Shown here in pieces: positions 61,524-64,000 of a stretch of 64,000 nt of DNA. The translations under genes were made by a program, and so were the position numbers. Where the stretch lies: assembly GCA_025201365.1 (NCBI GenBank), contig JAIXMF010000005.1:124001-188000 (forward strand). The letters run 5' to 3'. A model generated the notes under the pieces. It made no database searches and was not told the DNA's origin. It saw only the letters and a program-made list of their open reading frames with translations. How positions within the stretch are numbered: the stretch's first letter is position 1; each line of letters opens with the position of its first letter. Source of the stretch: Syncephalis plumigaleata. Its lineage: Eukaryota > Zoopagomycota > Zoopagomycetes > Zoopagales > Piptocephalidaceae.

Positions 61524-62156
61524 TTACTCCGATGCATTCTCGGCCTCGGTCAATGCTTCTTGCGCGGCAGTCTTGATTTCCTCATCCACTACAGATGGAT
61601 CATTCTAATCAATAGTGCCATCCAGATTAGAATGGCATTATAGTCAATACAAGTTACATGTCGATAATTGTATCTAGTATACTTGCCAGCAGTGATGTAA
61701 CCTTTTCACGCATCTCGCTAATACGACGCTGTGTATCTGGAAACATTTGCAAAGTATCATCCAATACCTCACGCTATAATATAATTATTAGTTAGTTATT
61801 CAAATTAGAATGGATTGCCAATAATTGCTACTAGCAGCTATTACGCGACAAGTAGCATATTAATGGTTACGTATAACTGGTAACTTGCCTGTTTCTTCAC
61901 GACATATGGATCGGCATTCTCCGCCACCAATTCCTCGATCTTTGTAGTTTGCGCCGATGCCTCTGATACATAGTACCTATAGTCCTTGACGAGACTAGTA
62001 GTAGACAATATTGCAAGATTTATTCAGTTCATTAGCATCTGTTTATACAGCAGCCATAATAGAGAGAAATAATAATCTCTTCTCTCCGCTCGTTTGTTAT
62101 CTCGTGTATTTACCGCTTCAAAGCACTGGTCTTAATTTTCAACTCGCGTTCCGCCA
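61524..62156 (-). CDS. TBCA: Tubulin-specific chaperone A (cofactor A, Rbl2-like)
   Basis: Three-helix-bundle chaperone that binds beta-tubulin in the tubulin folding pathway. ATG 62156: MAERELKIKTSALKR, then YYVSEASAQTTKIEELVAEN, ADPYVVKKQ, REVLDDTLQMFPDTQRRISE, MREKVTSLL and NDPSVVDEEIKTAAQEALTE to ENASE. The pattern IKTxxxKR, DPYxxKKQ, LxxxxxMxPDxxRR is the TBCA signature. About 110 residues in four exons, right for the family. Lies tail-to-tail with MOB1. Confidence 0.9.
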
Positions 62157-62307
62157 TAATAATAACAATACTGAAAGTAGTAATAACAATGATAGTACTA
62201 AAGTAAAAGACTAGAGATGAGTAAAGAAGTGGAAAACTTGTAGTAGACTACACCAAGAAGGCAACAATCATTCATCACTAATAAATTTATTAGAGAGATA
62301 CTATCAC

Positions 62308-62333
62308 CATTCATTCATTCATTCATTCATTCA
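62308..62333. repeat. (ATTC)n tetranucleotide repeat
   Basis: Six ATTC units immediately downstream of, and touching, the stop codon of the reductase gene. Confidence 0.8.
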
Positions 62334-63981
62334 GGAATCGATAATACCAGATACGAGTGAATCACCGCGTGGTTGATTATCAGCCAATTGTTGTCGTATG
62401 TGTTCGGCATGTTGCACGCTAAGTTCTTTGCCCAGAATACGAGCGCGTTTATCGATACTAGTTCGCCAAAAGAATGATGCCACCTTACGTGTAAAGAATC
62501 ATCACCATTAGTATGTAGATAGATTATATCATAGTAATACACTTACCCATCCTATAACAGCGAGAGTAGCATCAATAAACTTGTTATTACCAGGTACATT
62601 GCCTAGTGTCATATTAAATGATTGTTATTAGTATTGTTTATTGCGACAATGACATGCACTTACCTGAGCTGAGTACGCGGAATAGATTAGATTCAAATTC
62701 ATTTGCAATAAATGTATAGCCGTTTTCAACACCTCGAATTAGATTGCTTGCCACTACTTGTGGTGACTTCGTTTCGCTATCGCCATCGAGTTCACGGGTG
62801 AATGTCGGTTTCATCGAGTTTTCAACCACATAGCCAGGACTATCGATATTGCCGGGGAAATGACAATGAACACTAATGCCATAGAAGAGTAGTTCATGTC
62901 GTAGCGTTTCAGCGAGGGCTATTCATGATTACAACAGTAGCAGTACCAATAATAGCAATAGTTAATACACGCGTATTCATCATCATCATCATCATAATAG
63001 ATAGAATAAGCATTAGCTAGTTACATACCACGTACGGCATACTTAGTCGGTGCGTACTGAGCATAGCCGGCAAATCCCAGGAAACCTAGTGTTGAGCTTA
63101 CCATAACGATTTTACCGCGAATACCCTCGACTACCATTAAACGCGCTGCTTCCTAGATATCAAATGGTTAGAATGCAAATAACTTGATTTGCCTTGCATC
63201 GTGTAACATCACTAACATGTGTCGTGTAGAGCGTGCCCATATAATTGACTTGCATGAGCATGTCGAATTCCTTCAATTCTTGCGTGACAAAATAGCGTGG
63301 ATAGGCTAGACCTGTGATGTACACATACATAGCGTGTACATAGAATAAATTGATGTCAATGATTAGAATGTAGTTCAATCAATGAATAACCATCAGCATT
63401 ATTACCGGCACAAGTAAAGATATACTCGGGTGTAAGTCCATCAAATCCTGATTTCGCTCGATGTAGTGCACTTGTTGCTTGTTCCGCAACACCGACATCG
63501 GCTGATATCCATTGCACGCGTTGTGTACTAGGTGATCGACATGCTGCCTAGTAAGAAGTGATCATAGTATCAGTATTCAAACTAGCCATCATATCGCGCT
63601 TTCTATATAGTAATAGTAATTACTTTAATGGCTTGTGCTGCTTCAATAAGAGTTGCCTCCTTACGCGCCACAATAGTAATATGAGCACCGCGACTAGCAA
63701 GTTGCTTAGCAAGTTCAAGTCCCAACCCGGTACTACCACCTGTAATATAGCAATGCTGCAATAGAACCAATGATGTCCAAGTCAGACACTGTTGTATTAT
63801 TAGATTAGACCACTTTTACCTTGCCTTCGGGATTAAAGTCAGATGATTTACCAAAACCCAACATGTTAACTACAGTATTGGTAGCAATAGCAATAACTAA
63901 TAGTGTCACTACTCCTGCAACAATGTTAAAACTAGTGATATTCTGAGGAGATATATTGAATAAAGTAGCGAAATAGTCCAT
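62331..63981 (-). CDS. TSC10: 3-ketodihydrosphingosine reductase (KDSR/Tsc10)
   Basis: NADPH-dependent short-chain dehydrogenase of the ER; second step of sphingoid base synthesis. ATG 63981: NITSFNIVAGVVTLLVIAIA (N-terminal membrane anchor), HCYITGGSTGLGLELAKQLA (cofactor loop), SRGAHITIVARKEATLIEAA, WISADVG, YIFTCAGLAYPRYF, MQVNYMGTLYTTH, GKIVMVSSTLGFLGFAGYAQ, YAPTKYAVRALAETLRHELL (catalytic Ser-Tyr-x3-Lys), YGISVHCHFPGNIDSPG, and a C-terminal membrane region (ATLAVIGWVASFFWRTSI) before the end. These match KDSR rather than other SDRs. Seven or eight exons. Shares the sphingolipid pathway with the neutral ceramidase at 27.5 kb, but the genes are not adjacent. Confidence 0.92.
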
Positions 63982-64000
63982 ATTGTTCAGATAGGTTGAT

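Overview
This window is eukaryotic nuclear DNA, almost certainly from an early-diverging (non-Dikarya) fungus. Genes are closely packed on both strands and interrupted by many short introns (about 45-90 bp, usually gtaagt at the donor, a ctaac/ctaat branch site and a yag/tag acceptor). Fungal hallmarks are the ERMES subunit Mdm12, the PPZ phosphatase and a HIS6-type histidine isomerase. Tubby-like, coactosin and full-length cytoplasmic dynein genes, together with complex I, argue against ascomycete yeasts and against anaerobic chytrids. The exact lineage cannot be settled from one window.

Layout. 0-8.5 kb: a CUE-Smr no-go-decay nuclease (cut by the left edge), mitochondrial uL11, V-ATPase subunit e, Bud32, a DUF89 phosphatase, a tiny secreted protein and a phosphopentomutase. 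8.8-23.9 kb: one cytoplasmic dynein heavy chain gene. 24.6-27 kb: an unknown gene, then a tandem structured RNA lying inside a 5' intron of a second unknown gene. 27.5-40.4 kb: neutral ceramidase, MPDU1, tubby-like, NTMT1, coactosin, Mdm12 and complex I 75 kDa subunit. 40.9-44.7 kb: a TnpB/Fanzor-like scrap and a tandem pair of secreted proteins. 44.9-56.5 kb: an SR splicing factor, a 4 kb gene-poor stretch, PPZ, a mitochondrial TFB-type protein and HIS6. 56.5-64 kb: sparse DNA with a hairpin cluster, a possible small secreted gene and a Tc1/mariner-like MITE, then MOB1, tubulin cofactor A and 3-ketodihydrosphingosine reductase.

The most interesting signal is at 25.67-26.23 kb. Two copies of a pseudoknotted RNA fold lie exactly 200 bp apart. 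Their core sequences are almost identical, but one long-range helix has quite different sequence in each copy and still pairs. The pair sits between a canonical 5' splice site and an unusual AG|GTAAGT combined acceptor/donor. It looks like a tandem riboswitch-type splicing control and matches no eukaryotic riboswitch class I can recognise (it is not TPP).

Functional links in the window: sphingolipid metabolism (ceramidase and ketosphinganine reductase), microtubules (dynein and tubulin cofactor A), mitochondria (uL11m, TFB, complex I, Mdm12) and dolichol-linked glycosylation (MPDU1). Many genes show isolated one-base frame breaks within well-conserved protein sequence. These are best read as assembly indels rather than real mutations, and they affect how the gene models should be read.
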